Source: Clostridiaceae bacterium
GTDB lineage: Bacteria; Bacillota; Clostridia; Oscillospirales; Acutalibacteraceae
Direction of reading: 5' to 3'
DNA: 13,404 nt
NCBI GenBank assembly: GCA_016295895.1
Contig: JAEDKI010000040.1
Span: forward strand, 1-13,404
The position numbers and the translations under genes are program-made. Under the pieces are notes generated by a model. It saw only the letters and a program-made list of their open reading frames with translations, did not search any database and had not been told where the DNA came from. Shown piece by piece: positions 1 through 7,475 of this stretch; the stretch's first letter is position 1; each line of letters begins with the position of its first letter.

Positions 1-1
1 G

Positions 2-151
2 GCAGGAAAATTTAACCCATTTAATAAACATGTTTGGCAAAGAGGATATTATGAGCATATCATCCGATGTGATCAAGACTATGAGGAAGCCTGGCAATAC
101 ATCGACGAAAATCCGCTGAAATATTCATTGAAGAAAACAAACAGCCTTTAA
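2..151 (+). CDS. C-terminal part of an IS200-like (Y1/RAYT-type) transposase
   Basis: An open frame enters from the left edge and stops at 149-151, giving 49 residues. It carries the typical tail of Y1 (HUH) transposases of the REP-associated (RAYT) kind: a WQRGYYEHIIR segment at residues 12-22, then YIDENP at residues 33-38. In the family the tyrosine of the YIxxNP motif is the DNA-attacking residue; here it would be residue 33 (98-100), and it is intact. The HUH metal-binding part would lie upstream, outside the window, so I cannot tell whether the whole gene is intact. It ends 15 bases before the next gene. RAYT proteins are often single-copy and domesticated rather than mobile. I see no REP-like hairpin cluster or end structure nearby. 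Identification rests on motif recall only. Confidence 0.75.
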   Translation, partial: AGKFNPFNKHVWQRGYYEHIIRCDQDYEEAWQYIDENPLKYSLKKTNSL

Positions 152-166
152 AACGGGAGAAACACC

Positions 167-964
167 ATGAATATCAAGCAACTGATAAACTGTGTGAAGC
201 TGTCGCATTGGGAAAACTATCTGGAATCCGTGAAAAGTATAGAAGCGGATAAATTATTAAAAGATGAACCGCTTGAAGCTAAAGACAGAGGCTTGAACAA
301 CTCAGAGCTTAGCGAAACAAGCCTTGAAGCCGTGTGCGCTGAAACTGAAATGCACAAAATGCTTGCGAAAAAATACAAATTGAATGATGTCGCCTCGGGG
401 AAAACCGATTTTGAAAGAGCGGTTAATTTGATGAATTGGCTGACCGAAAACACCTTTTACAGCGGAGCGCAGTATAAAAATCTTCCCGATGACAGCCTGA
501 AAATCTTGCAATATTCTTTCGGCAAACCGTTCAAAAAAGCAATATGTTGCAGGCTGAAAGCGATAGTTTTTGCGGATTGCCTGACGGCTGTTGGTGTTAA
601 AGCTTATCCCGTCTGCATGATTTCATCGGGATTTAAAAGCGGCTGTCATTTCATTTCTCATGTTTACATAAGAGAGCTTAATAAATGGTGTGCCTTTGAC
701 CCATCGTTCGGTTGTTGGTTTACGGACGAAAACGCCAATTTGATTAATGCTTCTGAAATGCGGAATATTTTTCTTTCGGGCGGCGAGCCTGTTGTTAAAA
801 ATTATTGTTTTAACGGCACAACCGAGTGCTTTGAAATCTATAAAAACTGCTTTTTAAAGCTCTGCCTTTCCAATTTAAGCACATGGAATGACAATTCCAT
901 GGAGCAAAGAACGGGAAAGAAATGGAAAAGCAAAAAGATATTTCAGTCAAAAATACCCGTATGA
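167..964 (+). CDS. transglutaminase-like superfamily protein
   Basis: This 265-residue protein has no signal peptide and is probably cytoplasmic. The core of a transglutaminase-like (papain-like fold) domain is visible: a cysteine pair at 127-128 starting a helix (ICCRLKAIVFADCL), a histidine at 165 in the strand HFISHVYI, and an aspartate at 178 in WCAFDPS. These fit the Cys-His-Asp triad; C128 or C127 would be the nucleophile. The order and spacing match bacterial members of the family, which act as proteases, peptide-N-glycanase-like enzymes or crosslinkers; the substrate here cannot be inferred. The N-terminal 80 residues are charged and helical with no recognised domain. The lysine-rich C-terminus looks unstructured. 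A GGGAG ribosome site precedes the ATG. The coding region looks more AT-rich than the core genes to the right, and it follows a transposase remnant, so it may be a transferred gene. Confidence 0.72.
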   Translation: MNIKQLINCVKLSHWENYLESVKSIEADKLLKDEPLEAKDRGLNNSELSETSLEAVCAETEMHKMLAKKYKLNDVASGKTDFERAVNLMNWLTENTFYSGAQYKNLPDDSLKILQYSFGKPFKKAICCRLKAIVFADCLTAVGVKAYPVCMISSGFKSGCHFISHVYIRELNKWCAFDPSFGCWFTDENANLINASEMRNIFLSGGEPVVKNYCFNGTTECFEIYKNCFLKLCLSNLSTWNDNSMEQRTGKKWKSKKIFQSKIPV

Positions 965-977
965 AAGGTGCAGTTGA

Positions 978-1256
978 ATGAAAGAACGTTTTAAAAACAT
1001 TCTGCAAAAGATACCTTTCAGTTTGCTGAGCATTTTATGTATTCTTTTTACTTATCTTGTTTCGGGGATTGGCGGAATGCTTGTTATCCCTGCACTCCTG
1101 TGCATATTTTTTGTTATGCCATACGGAGCGTTGTTTGCGATTCTTGATATTGTTATCAGAAAAAAGAAGGTTTTGCCGATAATATGCCTGATATTAACGG
1201 TTTTTCCTGTCGTTGCAGCAACGCTGATGATTGTTTCAACCTTTTTTCAGAACTGA
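978..1256 (+). CDS. small three-helix membrane protein, unknown function
   Basis: This 92-residue hydrophobic protein has about three membrane segments, near residues 13-33, 35-58 and 65-88, with a basic N-terminus (MKERFKN) and a basic loop RKKK at 61-64. By the positive-inside rule both would face the cytoplasm. It starts 13 bases after the transglutaminase-like gene behind a weak AAAGGTG site, and the following hydrolase begins 15 bases later, so the three are probably cotranscribed. I do not recognise the family. It could be a small accessory subunit or a generic membrane protein. Hydrophobic codon use in a single clean frame between two genes supports it being real. Confidence 0.6.
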   Translation: MKERFKNILQKIPFSLLSILCILFTYLVSGIGGMLVIPALLCIFFVMPYGALFAILDIVIRKKKVLPIICLILTVFPVVAATLMIVSTFFQN

Positions 1257-1260
1257 TTTT

Positions 1261-1265
1261 GGAGG
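1261..1265 (+). promoter_or_regulatory. GGAGG ribosome binding site deciding the hydrolase start
   Basis: GGAGG directly abuts an ATG at 1266 but lies 6 bases before the in-frame ATG at 1272. Only the second has workable spacing. The second start also gives a cleaner signal peptide beginning MKKILS. Confidence 0.8.
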
Positions 1266-1271
1266 ATGGAT

Positions 1272-2195
1272 ATGAAAAAAATACTCAGCATATTATGTGC
1301 GGCGGTTTTGCTTTTTTCATCGTTAGCCTGCTTTGCAAACGCCGCAGATACGAATTATAAACCCTATGAAAACAGCGAATATTTTACATACGGCGACTAT
1401 GACATCCATTACAGAGTAATTCCCGCACAGGGCGAGCAAAAGGGCAGAATAATGATGCTCCACGGCTTTCTCTGCTCAACATATGCGTGGCGCAATATGG
1501 CGGATATACTTTCGGAAAACGGCTATGAATGCGTGCTTGCAGACCTGCCGAATTTCGGCTACAGCACAAGAGAAACCGAGAATATGACGGTTATTGACCG
1601 TGAAACGCTCATAATTGAACTGATGAAAAGCATTGCTCCGGCTGATGAATGGATAATCGCAGGCCACTCAATGGGTGGCGGAGTTGCGGTCAATATCGCC
1701 GAAGAAATGCCCTTGAAAGCTTTGCTTCTCTATTGCCCTGCGCCGCAGAGCGAATTCCCCGAAGCGGCTGAGAAAATCGTTACTTCAAAGGCGATGAAGG
1801 CCATGATGAACGCATTTTTCAATTACGGAACAAGGCTTGATTTTGTTGTAAAATTGGTTATTTTCGCCGCAACCATGGATTGGAATTTTGCGATGAACTA
1901 CGATGCTTCGGGCGTTACCGCCCCCGTTCAGCATGACGGCTTCGGAGCGGGAATGTGCGAAATGATGTATAATGTCAGACCCACAGACCTTGAAAATACG
2001 AAAAAAATCGCCTGCCCGGTGCTGATTTGTCAGGCAAGCGACGATATAATTCTTAATTCTTCAATGAAAAATCAGATGAATTCCGCATTCCCCGAAGCAG
2101 AAACCTATACTGTTGAGGGCGGCGGACATCAATGCATTGAAAACAGAGCCGAGGAGCTTTGCGGAGTAACGCTTGACTTTCTCAGTCGGCAATAA
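1272..2195 (+). CDS. exported alpha/beta hydrolase
   Basis: This is a 307-residue protein from the ATG at 1272, chosen because GGAGG sits 6 bases before it; the upstream ATG at 1266 touches that site. An N-terminal signal peptide is clear: basic MKK, a hydrophobic core to about residue 18, and a probable cleavage after ANA near residue 24. C20 lacks a proper lipobox, so lipidation is unlikely. The alpha/beta hydrolase fold follows: an HGF oxyanion motif at 64-66, the nucleophile elbow GHSMGG with Ser133, an acid at D257 or D258 (ASDDII), and the catalytic His286 in GGGHQCIEN. A cap region lies around 155-245. All triad residues are present, so an active serine hydrolase (esterase, lipase or similar) outside the membrane is expected; the substrate is unknown. 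Its last 14 bases overlap the end of the convergent degV gene. Confidence 0.85.
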   Translation: MKKILSILCAAVLLFSSLACFANAADTNYKPYENSEYFTYGDYDIHYRVIPAQGEQKGRIMMLHGFLCSTYAWRNMADILSENGYECVLADLPNFGYSTRETENMTVIDRETLIIELMKSIAPADEWIIAGHSMGGGVAVNIAEEMPLKALLLYCPAPQSEFPEAAEKIVTSKAMKAMMNAFFNYGTRLDFVVKLVIFAATMDWNFAMNYDASGVTAPVQHDGFGAGMCEMMYNVRPTDLENTKKIACPVLICQASDDIILNSSMKNQMNSAFPEAETYTVEGGGHQCIENRAEELCGVTLDFLSRQ

Positions 2196-3024
2196 AATGA
2201 ATCCCCAAAGCGCCTTTTGCGCTGTGAAGGCTTATCATACAGCCCGTAAAAGCTGTAATAATCTGCCTGAACCCCGCTTTTTTCAGCATATTTTCAACGG
2301 CGTTAAGCTCAGCTTCGGCAACGCCTGAATGATAGACAAAAGCGGTCTCAAAATCAATATTTTTGAATTTATCAAGCTGTTCGGCTGCGTATTGCAGACG
2401 GACGGCTTGAGCTTTTCCACGGTATTTTTTGATGACCTCGATTCTGCCGTCAAGCATTGCCGCACAGGGCTTGATTGAAAGCAGATTTGCACCGAACGAA
2501 GCCGCCGCAGAGCATCTGCCCGAACGGCGCAGAAATTCAATGCTGTCAAGCAGATAACTCACTCTGCACGACGGAATCAGTTTCTGAAGCTCAGAGCATA
2601 TTTCTTCTGCGCTCATTCCCGCTTCACGCATTTCACAGCCCTTGAGAGCAAGCAGAGAAATTCCGCCGCCGAGACTGAGGGTGTCGAGAACATGAACGCC
2701 GTCAAGCTCCGAAGCGGCAAGCTTTGCGTTGCGGTGGGTCGAGGATAAAGAAGAACAAAACGAGAGATGAATGACGGCAAGACCTTTTTCCGTGAATTTT
2801 GAGAAAAAGTCGATGTATTCTCCGACGGAAACGGCGGAGGTCTTTGGAATTTCACCCGTTTTTTCAACATAATCAAATATTTCATGTGCCGAAATTTCAA
2901 CGCTGTCCTTTTTGGCGTCACCGCCGAAAATAACATACATCGGCATGATTTCAATGCCGTATTTTTCTGCCGTTTCTTTCGGCAAATCCGCCGCACTGTC
3001 GGCGGTTATAACGACCTGTTTCAT
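2182..3024 (-). CDS. DegV family fatty-acid-binding protein
   Basis: This 280-residue protein has the usual DegV length and two-domain plan. Visible motifs are TADSAADLP near the start, the fatty-acid carboxylate loop at 60-66 (PKTSAVS, family form TSxPS), the SSLSST loop at 91-96, the LDSIEFLRRSGR segment at 159-170 followed by an SIKP motif, and a C-terminal HSAKGALGIHF. DegV (FakB) proteins hold a fatty acid and present it to the kinase FakA for conversion to acyl phosphate, feeding phospholipid synthesis. FakA is not in the window. In the binding loop, Ala-Val replaces the common Gln-Pro, a modest deviation. An AAAGGAAA ribosome site precedes the ATG. It lies 64 bases downstream of the spoIID-like gene on the same strand and may be cotranscribed. 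Firmicutes carry several paralogues, so no symbol is given. Confidence 0.9.
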   Translation of the reverse strand: MKQVVITADSAADLPKETAEKYGIEIMPMYVIFGGDAKKDSVEISAHEIFDYVEKTGEIPKTSAVSVGEYIDFFSKFTEKGLAVIHLSFCSSLSSTHRNAKLAASELDGVHVLDTLSLGGGISLLALKGCEMREAGMSAEEICSELQKLIPSCRVSYLLDSIEFLRRSGRCSAAASFGANLLSIKPCAAMLDGRIEVIKKYRGKAQAVRLQYAAEQLDKFKNIDFETAFVYHSGVAEAELNAVENMLKKAGFRQIITAFTGCMISLHSAKGALGIHFIAD

Positions 3025-3088
3025 TTATATTTTCCTTTCGCTTTAAAATACTGTTTTCTGTATTTATTTTCCCGAAAGGCAGGTAAAA

Positions 3089-4090
3089 TTATTCATTAAC
3101 AATATCGGCTCCGCTGTAATAATGCATCAGGATTTCCTGCCATGAGCTGCCCTGCCTCGCCATATAGTCCGCTCCGTACTGGCTCATGCCGATTCCGTGG
3201 CCGTAGCCGAGGCAGACAACCGTAAATTTGCTGCCTGAATACTTAATGTCAAAGCAAAGGCTTCTCAGCCCGAGCGCATCCCTTATCGTAACTCCGCTGA
3301 CGGAGGTTGAACCGAGCATCTGAGACGAAACATAGCCCGTTTCATCTTTTTTGGCTTCTCCGACCCATTTTTCGGCGTTACCCGTCAGAGTAACCGAGCA
3401 TTTTTCAATAAGATTTTTAAATTCGCTTTCGCTGAACGATTTTTCACTGCGATAATCGGGCGAAAGCTTATCGCCGGGGCTTTCAACGCTGATAAGATAA
3501 GGAATATCCGTTCCCCAAAGCGTCTTTGCGCTTTGCGTTGTGCCTGCGCTTATCGAATGGTAGACCGTCAGAGCGGTTTCACCTTCGTAGGTTACATAGC
3601 AGCCGAAAACTTCGTCAACCGCCGCTTCAATCTTTTTTTCGTATTCTTCATAATTATCGCCCCATTTTTTCTTTCTGTCGCTCTTGCTGAGATATCCTTG
3701 ATGAATTGCGGGGCTGTCGGTTATGTCTGCGTCTCCGAGCGAAGAATCCTTGTGCTTTTCGTTCTGCTCCTTGGTTTTCTTGGCATAGGTGTAGCTTGCC
3801 ACCGCCTGAGCCTTCAGAGCTTCGGTGTGATAAAGCGGCGACATTTCAGCCGCAACCGAGCCGATAACATACTCCCGCATTTTCACTTTTGATATGCTCC
3901 CCGATGACTGCGACAAAACCGAAATATATTTTTCGGGCTTGTCAGCCGATTCGGCATTCCCGTCGGCTTGAGTTGAAATCTCCGTAGGCTTTTCCCGATT
4001 TTCTCCGCTTTTTTCTCCTCCGAGAGCCGCAATGGGGCACAGAATCATTGAAAGGGCGATAATGATGCATATAATGAGATTTGTTCGCAT
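3089..4090 (-). CDS. spoIID: SpoIID/LytB-type peptidoglycan lytic protein
   Basis: This 333-residue protein has an N-terminal hydrophobic anchor (about residues 4-23), then a charged, low-complexity linker to about residue 54, then the SpoIID domain. The conserved block YVIGSVAAEM contains E82, matching the catalytic glutamate of SpoIID. It is followed by HTEALKAQAVASYTYA, then the HSISAGTTQSA motif at 178-188, GHGIGMSQYGA at 297-307, and a final YYSGADI. SpoIID is a lytic transglycosylase that, with SpoIIP and SpoIIM, degrades peptidoglycan during engulfment of the forespore. Length and anchor fit SpoIID, but the linker and the presence of SpoIID paralogues in Clostridia leave open a vegetative LytB-like role. 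SpoIIP and SpoIIM are not nearby. The start has AAGGA about 9 bases upstream. I found no convincing sporulation sigma-factor promoter before it. Confidence 0.85.
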   Translation of the reverse strand: MRTNLIICIIIALSMILCPIAALGGEKSGENREKPTEISTQADGNAESADKPEKYISVLSQSSGSISKVKMREYVIGSVAAEMSPLYHTEALKAQAVASYTYAKKTKEQNEKHKDSSLGDADITDSPAIHQGYLSKSDRKKKWGDNYEEYEKKIEAAVDEVFGCYVTYEGETALTVYHSISAGTTQSAKTLWGTDIPYLISVESPGDKLSPDYRSEKSFSESEFKNLIEKCSVTLTGNAEKWVGEAKKDETGYVSSQMLGSTSVSGVTIRDALGLRSLCFDIKYSGSKFTVVCLGYGHGIGMSQYGADYMARQGSSWQEILMHYYSGADIVNE

Positions 4091-4102
4091 TTTTCCTTAT
4101 CC

Positions 4103-4148
4103 TTTCCTGTATAGTATTGTTATCATTTCCTGTATAATATTGTTTACT
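4103..4148. repeat. two tandem 23-bp direct repeat units in a divergent intergenic region
   Basis: Units at 4103-4125 and 4126-4148 both begin TTTCCTGTATA and match at 18 of their first 19 bases, then diverge. They lie between the divergent starts of the spoIID-like gene and citrate synthase, ending where the -35 of the rightward promoter begins. The position suits a regulator binding site, though a chance or slippage-derived duplication is possible. On the - strand each unit ends in a TATACAGGAAA sequence, and the gene-proximal copy runs into the spoIID ribosome-site region. Confidence 0.6.
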
Positions 4149-4177
4149 TGACTTTTTTATATTGAGTGGTGTATAAT
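4148..4177 (+). promoter_or_regulatory. sigma-A-type promoter for the citrate synthase operon
   Basis: TTGACT at 4148-4153 and a perfect TATAAT at 4172-4177 are separated by 18 bases. Transcription would begin near 4184, about 48 bases before the citrate synthase start. It is the only good promoter I see before 10387 on this strand, apart from possible weak internal ones. Confidence 0.75.
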
Positions 4178-4231
4178 AAATCATTAATTGTATGATGGAG
4201 ATATTATAACAACAGAACGGAGGCGGAAAAT

Positions 4232-5596
4232 ATGTCCACCATTGAATCCCACGTCCCGGAAAGAGACATTAAAAAATTATGCGAGCAGATTCTTAAATAT
4301 AACTATATAGACCCTGCGGATTTTGAGCGCTACAATGTTAAAAGAGGTCTGAGAAACGCCGACGGAACAGGCGTTATGGCAGGTATCACCGGTATCTGCA
4401 CCGTTGACGGATATTATATCGATGACGGCGAAAGAGTTCCCAGAGACGGTCACCTGTTTTTCAGAGGCATCAACATGGAAGATATCGTCAATGCCTGCAT
4501 TGCCGAAGACAGATTCGGCTTTGAGGAGGTTGCCTATCTTCTTCTTTTCGGCTCTCTGCCGACCAAGGAGGAGCTTGACGATTTCTGCAACCTGCTTTCC
4601 TACTGCCGTGAGCTGCCCGACGATTTCATCGAGGACATGATTATGAAGGCGCCCTCGCCTAATATAATGAATAAAATATCCCGTTCAATCCTTGCTCTTT
4701 ATTCTTATGACGAAAATCCCGACGACACATCAATTGAAAATGTGCTTCGTCAGTGCATTCATCTTATTGCTCAGGTTCCGACGATTATAGTTTATGCTTA
4801 TCAGGTTAAGCGCAGACATTATTACCGCAAGAGTATGTATATTCATCAGATGAAGCCCGATCACAGAACGGCTCAGACCGTTCTGCGTTCTCTCAGAGCA
4901 GATAAAACTTTCACCGACAGAGAAGCAAAGCTGCTCGATATCTGCCTTATGGTTCATGCTGAGCACGGCGGCGGAAACAACTCGACCTTTGCCACAAGAG
5001 TTCTGACCTCGAGCGGAACGGACACCTACGCCGCAATGGCGGCAGGCGTCGGCGCTCTCAAGGGTCCGAAGCACGGCGGCGCAAATATCAAGGTTTCGGA
5101 AATGGTTGATTTTATCAAAGAAGGCGTTACGGATATCAATGATGAGGGTCAGGTTGCCGATTATCTGAGAAAGATTATCAGAAAGGAAGCCGGAGACGGT
5201 TCGGGTCTTGTTTACGGCATGGGTCATGCGGTTTATACGCTTTCAGACCCGAGAGCAAAGATTCTCAAAAGAGAGGCGGCACAGTTCGCCGCAGGAACGG
5301 AGTTCGAGAAAGAATTCAAACTTCTTGATATTATTGAGACGTTCACACCCGAGATTTTTGCTTCCGAAAAAGGAAACAGCAAGGCAATGTGCGCCAATGT
5401 TGACCTTTATTCAGGGCTTGTTTATAAGATGCTCAACATTCCGCCGGATCTTTTCACCCCGATTTTCACAGTTGCGAGAATCGCAGGCTGGTCGGCTCAC
5501 AGAATTGAGGAGCTTATAACCGGCGGCAGAATTATCAGACCTGCTTATAAGAGCAGCAGCCCTGCCAAAAAATATGTTCCGATTAACGACAGATAA
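4232..5596 (+). CDS. gltA: citrate synthase (Si-type)
   Basis: This 454-residue protein condenses acetyl-CoA and oxaloacetate to citrate in the cytoplasm. The catalytic set is present: H281 in GPKHGGAN, H332 in GMGHAVY and D391 in NVDLYSG, matching the His-His-Asp of the family; H245 in HAEHGGGNNS is the conserved substrate-binding region. The C-terminal arginine R423 in GWSAHRIEE is also typical. It is not the unrelated Re-type enzyme of some clostridia, which resembles isopropylmalate synthase. A methylcitrate synthase role cannot be excluded from sequence alone. A GGAGG site lies 8 bases before the ATG, behind a strong promoter. Six further genes follow with short gaps. In anaerobes of this type it probably serves an incomplete TCA branch towards 2-oxoglutarate and glutamate (inference); aconitase and isocitrate dehydrogenase are not in the window. 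Confidence 0.93.
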   Translation: MSTIESHVPERDIKKLCEQILKYNYIDPADFERYNVKRGLRNADGTGVMAGITGICTVDGYYIDDGERVPRDGHLFFRGINMEDIVNACIAEDRFGFEEVAYLLLFGSLPTKEELDDFCNLLSYCRELPDDFIEDMIMKAPSPNIMNKISRSILALYSYDENPDDTSIENVLRQCIHLIAQVPTIIVYAYQVKRRHYYRKSMYIHQMKPDHRTAQTVLRSLRADKTFTDREAKLLDICLMVHAEHGGGNNSTFATRVLTSSGTDTYAAMAAGVGALKGPKHGGANIKVSEMVDFIKEGVTDINDEGQVADYLRKIIRKEAGDGSGLVYGMGHAVYTLSDPRAKILKREAAQFAAGTEFEKEFKLLDIIETFTPEIFASEKGNSKAMCANVDLYSGLVYKMLNIPPDLFTPIFTVARIAGWSAHRIEELITGGRIIRPAYKSSSPAKKYVPINDR

Positions 5597-5611
5597 GAAG
5601 GTTTGTGAAAA

Positions 5612-6520
5612 ATGAAAAGCATTTCCGTTAAAAACGGGTTCGGTATTGGTTTGATTATTTTTGCCGTTGCGGCAATTATTGCTCTGCCGCTCAGAACGGT
5701 TCAGTATTTTACAACTATTGAGGCTGAAACGGGATTTTACAGCTCCGTTGATTGGAGCGTCTATCTGCTTGCGGCGGTTCTTGCGGTGGCGGTAATTGCA
5801 ATCCTTGCTTTCGGCATTGCAAAAAGGAAAAAGCTTGAATATTCGCTTGAGGTTGTCAAGCGCCCCGGCTGCGGAGTTCTCTCCATGGCTTGCGCTGCGG
5901 GAATCCTGATGTCAAGCGCAAGAAGAATAATTGACTTTATGGATTTGATTGAAAAGAATTCACAGGTAGTTATTCATACCGCCGAGGCAGAGGCGTCAAA
6001 ATCTCCCGCCTTTGTGCCCTGCGCCGAGGCGATTTTCGGGATTCTTTCGGCAATGTATCTGTTTGCTCTGGGCTTTGCGCTTCTTTCGGGCAAAACCAAC
6101 GGTTCGGAGTTCCGCCTTGTTTCGCTCTCTCCCGTTGTCTGGTGCATTTTCAGAATGATTTCAAAATTCCTCAACACGATAAGCTATATCCGTGTTTCCG
6201 ACCTTGCAATCGAAATGATAATGATTGCGTTTATGATTCTTTTCTTCATGGCGTTCGCTCAGGTCAATTCACGGGTCAACAGCAAGGGGCTTGATTGGAA
6301 GATAGCTGCCTACGGTCTGCCTGCCGCTTTGCTCGCTCTTGTCTGCTTCGTTCCGAGGTTTATCGTAACCGTCAGCGGCAATTCGCTTCTTCTTTCGCAG
6401 TATGCGAGGGTTGAATACTGCGATTTCGGCATTGCGCTCTTTATTATTGCGACAGTCGCAACAAGAGTTGTTGATAAAATCAAAGCCGTTCCCGAAACGG
6501 CGGCGGAAGAAAAGGAATAA
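5612..6520 (+). CDS. eight-helix integral membrane protein, unknown function
   Basis: This 302-residue protein has about eight hydrophobic segments, near residues 10-30, 48-70, 86-104, 134-158, 168-186, 197-217, 230-254 and 268-286, and ends in an acidic, charged tail (ETAAEEKE). The segment after the second helix is basic (KRKK at 71-74). I do not recognise a family and see no ATP-binding or catalytic motif. It starts 15 bases after citrate synthase with only a weak AAGG site 10 bases upstream, so translation may depend partly on coupling, and it ends 6 bases before the AEC transporter. The position between a metabolic enzyme and a transporter suggests a membrane role linked to one of them, but that is inference only. 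Confidence 0.75.
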   Translation: MKSISVKNGFGIGLIIFAVAAIIALPLRTVQYFTTIEAETGFYSSVDWSVYLLAAVLAVAVIAILAFGIAKRKKLEYSLEVVKRPGCGVLSMACAAGILMSSARRIIDFMDLIEKNSQVVIHTAEAEASKSPAFVPCAEAIFGILSAMYLFALGFALLSGKTNGSEFRLVSLSPVVWCIFRMISKFLNTISYIRVSDLAIEMIMIAFMILFFMAFAQVNSRVNSKGLDWKIAAYGLPAALLALVCFVPRFIVTVSGNSLLLSQYARVEYCDFGIALFIIATVATRVVDKIKAVPETAAEEKE

Positions 6521-6526
6521 AACCCG

Positions 6527-7471
6527 ATGTTTTTTCAGAATGTTCTTGTTGCAGGCGAGCAGGTTGCCATTCTTTATATCCTCGTTGCGGTCGGTGCAAT
6601 CGCCGACAAAACGGGCATATATACCGAAAAGGTTGCAAAGAGCTGCACCGACCTGCTGTTCTATATCATCACTCCGGCAGTCATAATCGAAAGCTTTTTT
6701 TCGCTCGATTATTCTCCGGATACCGCAAAAAGGCTTTTCACGGCGATGGCATGCGGCCTTGTGCTTCATATCGTTTCCGCAACGATATCTTCGATTGTTT
6801 TCAATCGTTGTGATGCCGATAAATCATGTATTTATAAATATGCTTGTGCCTACGGCAACTGCGGCTACATGGCTTTGCCGCTTGCTCAGGCAGTTCTCGG
6901 AAGCGAGGGCGTGTTCTACTGCTCGGCGGTCATAATTTCATTTCAGATTTTCAGCTTTACCCACGGTATTTATGTTATGAACAAAGGGCGTGAGGGTGCA
7001 AAGGTCACCTTCGGAATAAAACAGCTCATTCTTAATCCGGGCGTGCTTTCCGTTATTGTCGGGTTGCCGCTGTTCCTGCTCTCGGTTAAGCTTCCGAATA
7101 TTCTTTCTTCACCGATTCATTACATCGCAAGCCTTAACACTCCCGTTGCAATGCTGATTTTCGGAACATACATTGCAAACACCCGGTTCAAGACGGTTTT
7201 CAAGGATTGGCGCATTTTCTGCGTTGCACTTGTCAAGCTGATTATTCTGCCGCTTGTTTTGATGGCGGGCTTCCGCCTTGTTGGCATAAAAGGTTCGCTT
7301 CTTGCGGCTTTGACAATTTCCGCAGGTGCACCGACAGCCAACAACACCGTTATGTTTGCGGCAAAATATGACCGGAACACGGGGCTTGCTTCTCAGACCG
7401 TGGCGGTTGTAAGCTTTATTTCAATAATCACCCTGCCCGTTATGATAGCCTTGGCTCAGACTGTGGGGTGA
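6527..7471 (+). CDS. AEC-family permease (auxin efflux carrier type)
   Basis: This 314-residue protein has about ten membrane helices in two halves of five, the AEC arrangement. Helix-breaking motifs sit where the family has them: GNCGYMALPLA at 110-120 (family form GNxGxxGxPL) and SAGAPTANNTVMFAAKY at 265-281. Bacterial AEC proteins are secondary carriers; known substrates include malate and malonate (MleP, MdcF-like). Adjacency to citrate synthase makes an organic acid substrate reasonable but unproven. An AAGGA site is 9 bases before the ATG. Its stop is 4 bases from the next start, supporting one transcript. Confidence 0.88.
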   Translation: MFFQNVLVAGEQVAILYILVAVGAIADKTGIYTEKVAKSCTDLLFYIITPAVIIESFFSLDYSPDTAKRLFTAMACGLVLHIVSATISSIVFNRCDADKSCIYKYACAYGNCGYMALPLAQAVLGSEGVFYCSAVIISFQIFSFTHGIYVMNKGREGAKVTFGIKQLILNPGVLSVIVGLPLFLLSVKLPNILSSPIHYIASLNTPVAMLIFGTYIANTRFKTVFKDWRIFCVALVKLIILPLVLMAGFRLVGIKGSLLAALTISAGAPTANNTVMFAAKYDRNTGLASQTVAVVSFISIITLPVMIALAQTVG

Positions 7472-7475
7472 GGGC

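Noticed and set aside
3047..3064. Short inverted repeat between the spoIID-like gene and degV, considered as a terminator
   Set aside because: The stem is only 5 AT-rich pairs with no T-tract after it; it would not terminate transcription.
4170..4200. CATACAAT on the - strand, resembling a sporulation sigma-E -10 box for the spoIID-like gene
   Set aside because: No matching -35 lies at the required distance, and the leader would be about 95 bases long; the match can arise by chance in AT-rich DNA.
4730..5227. 165-codon open frame on the - strand inside citrate synthase
   Set aside because: It is antisense to a gene with complete catalytic motifs, has no ribosome site and matches no family; it is a shadow frame.
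6269..6769. 166-codon open frame on the - strand across the membrane protein/AEC junction
   Set aside because: It overlaps two well-supported genes and its arginine- and cysteine-rich composition is typical of a shadow of hydrophobic coding sequence.
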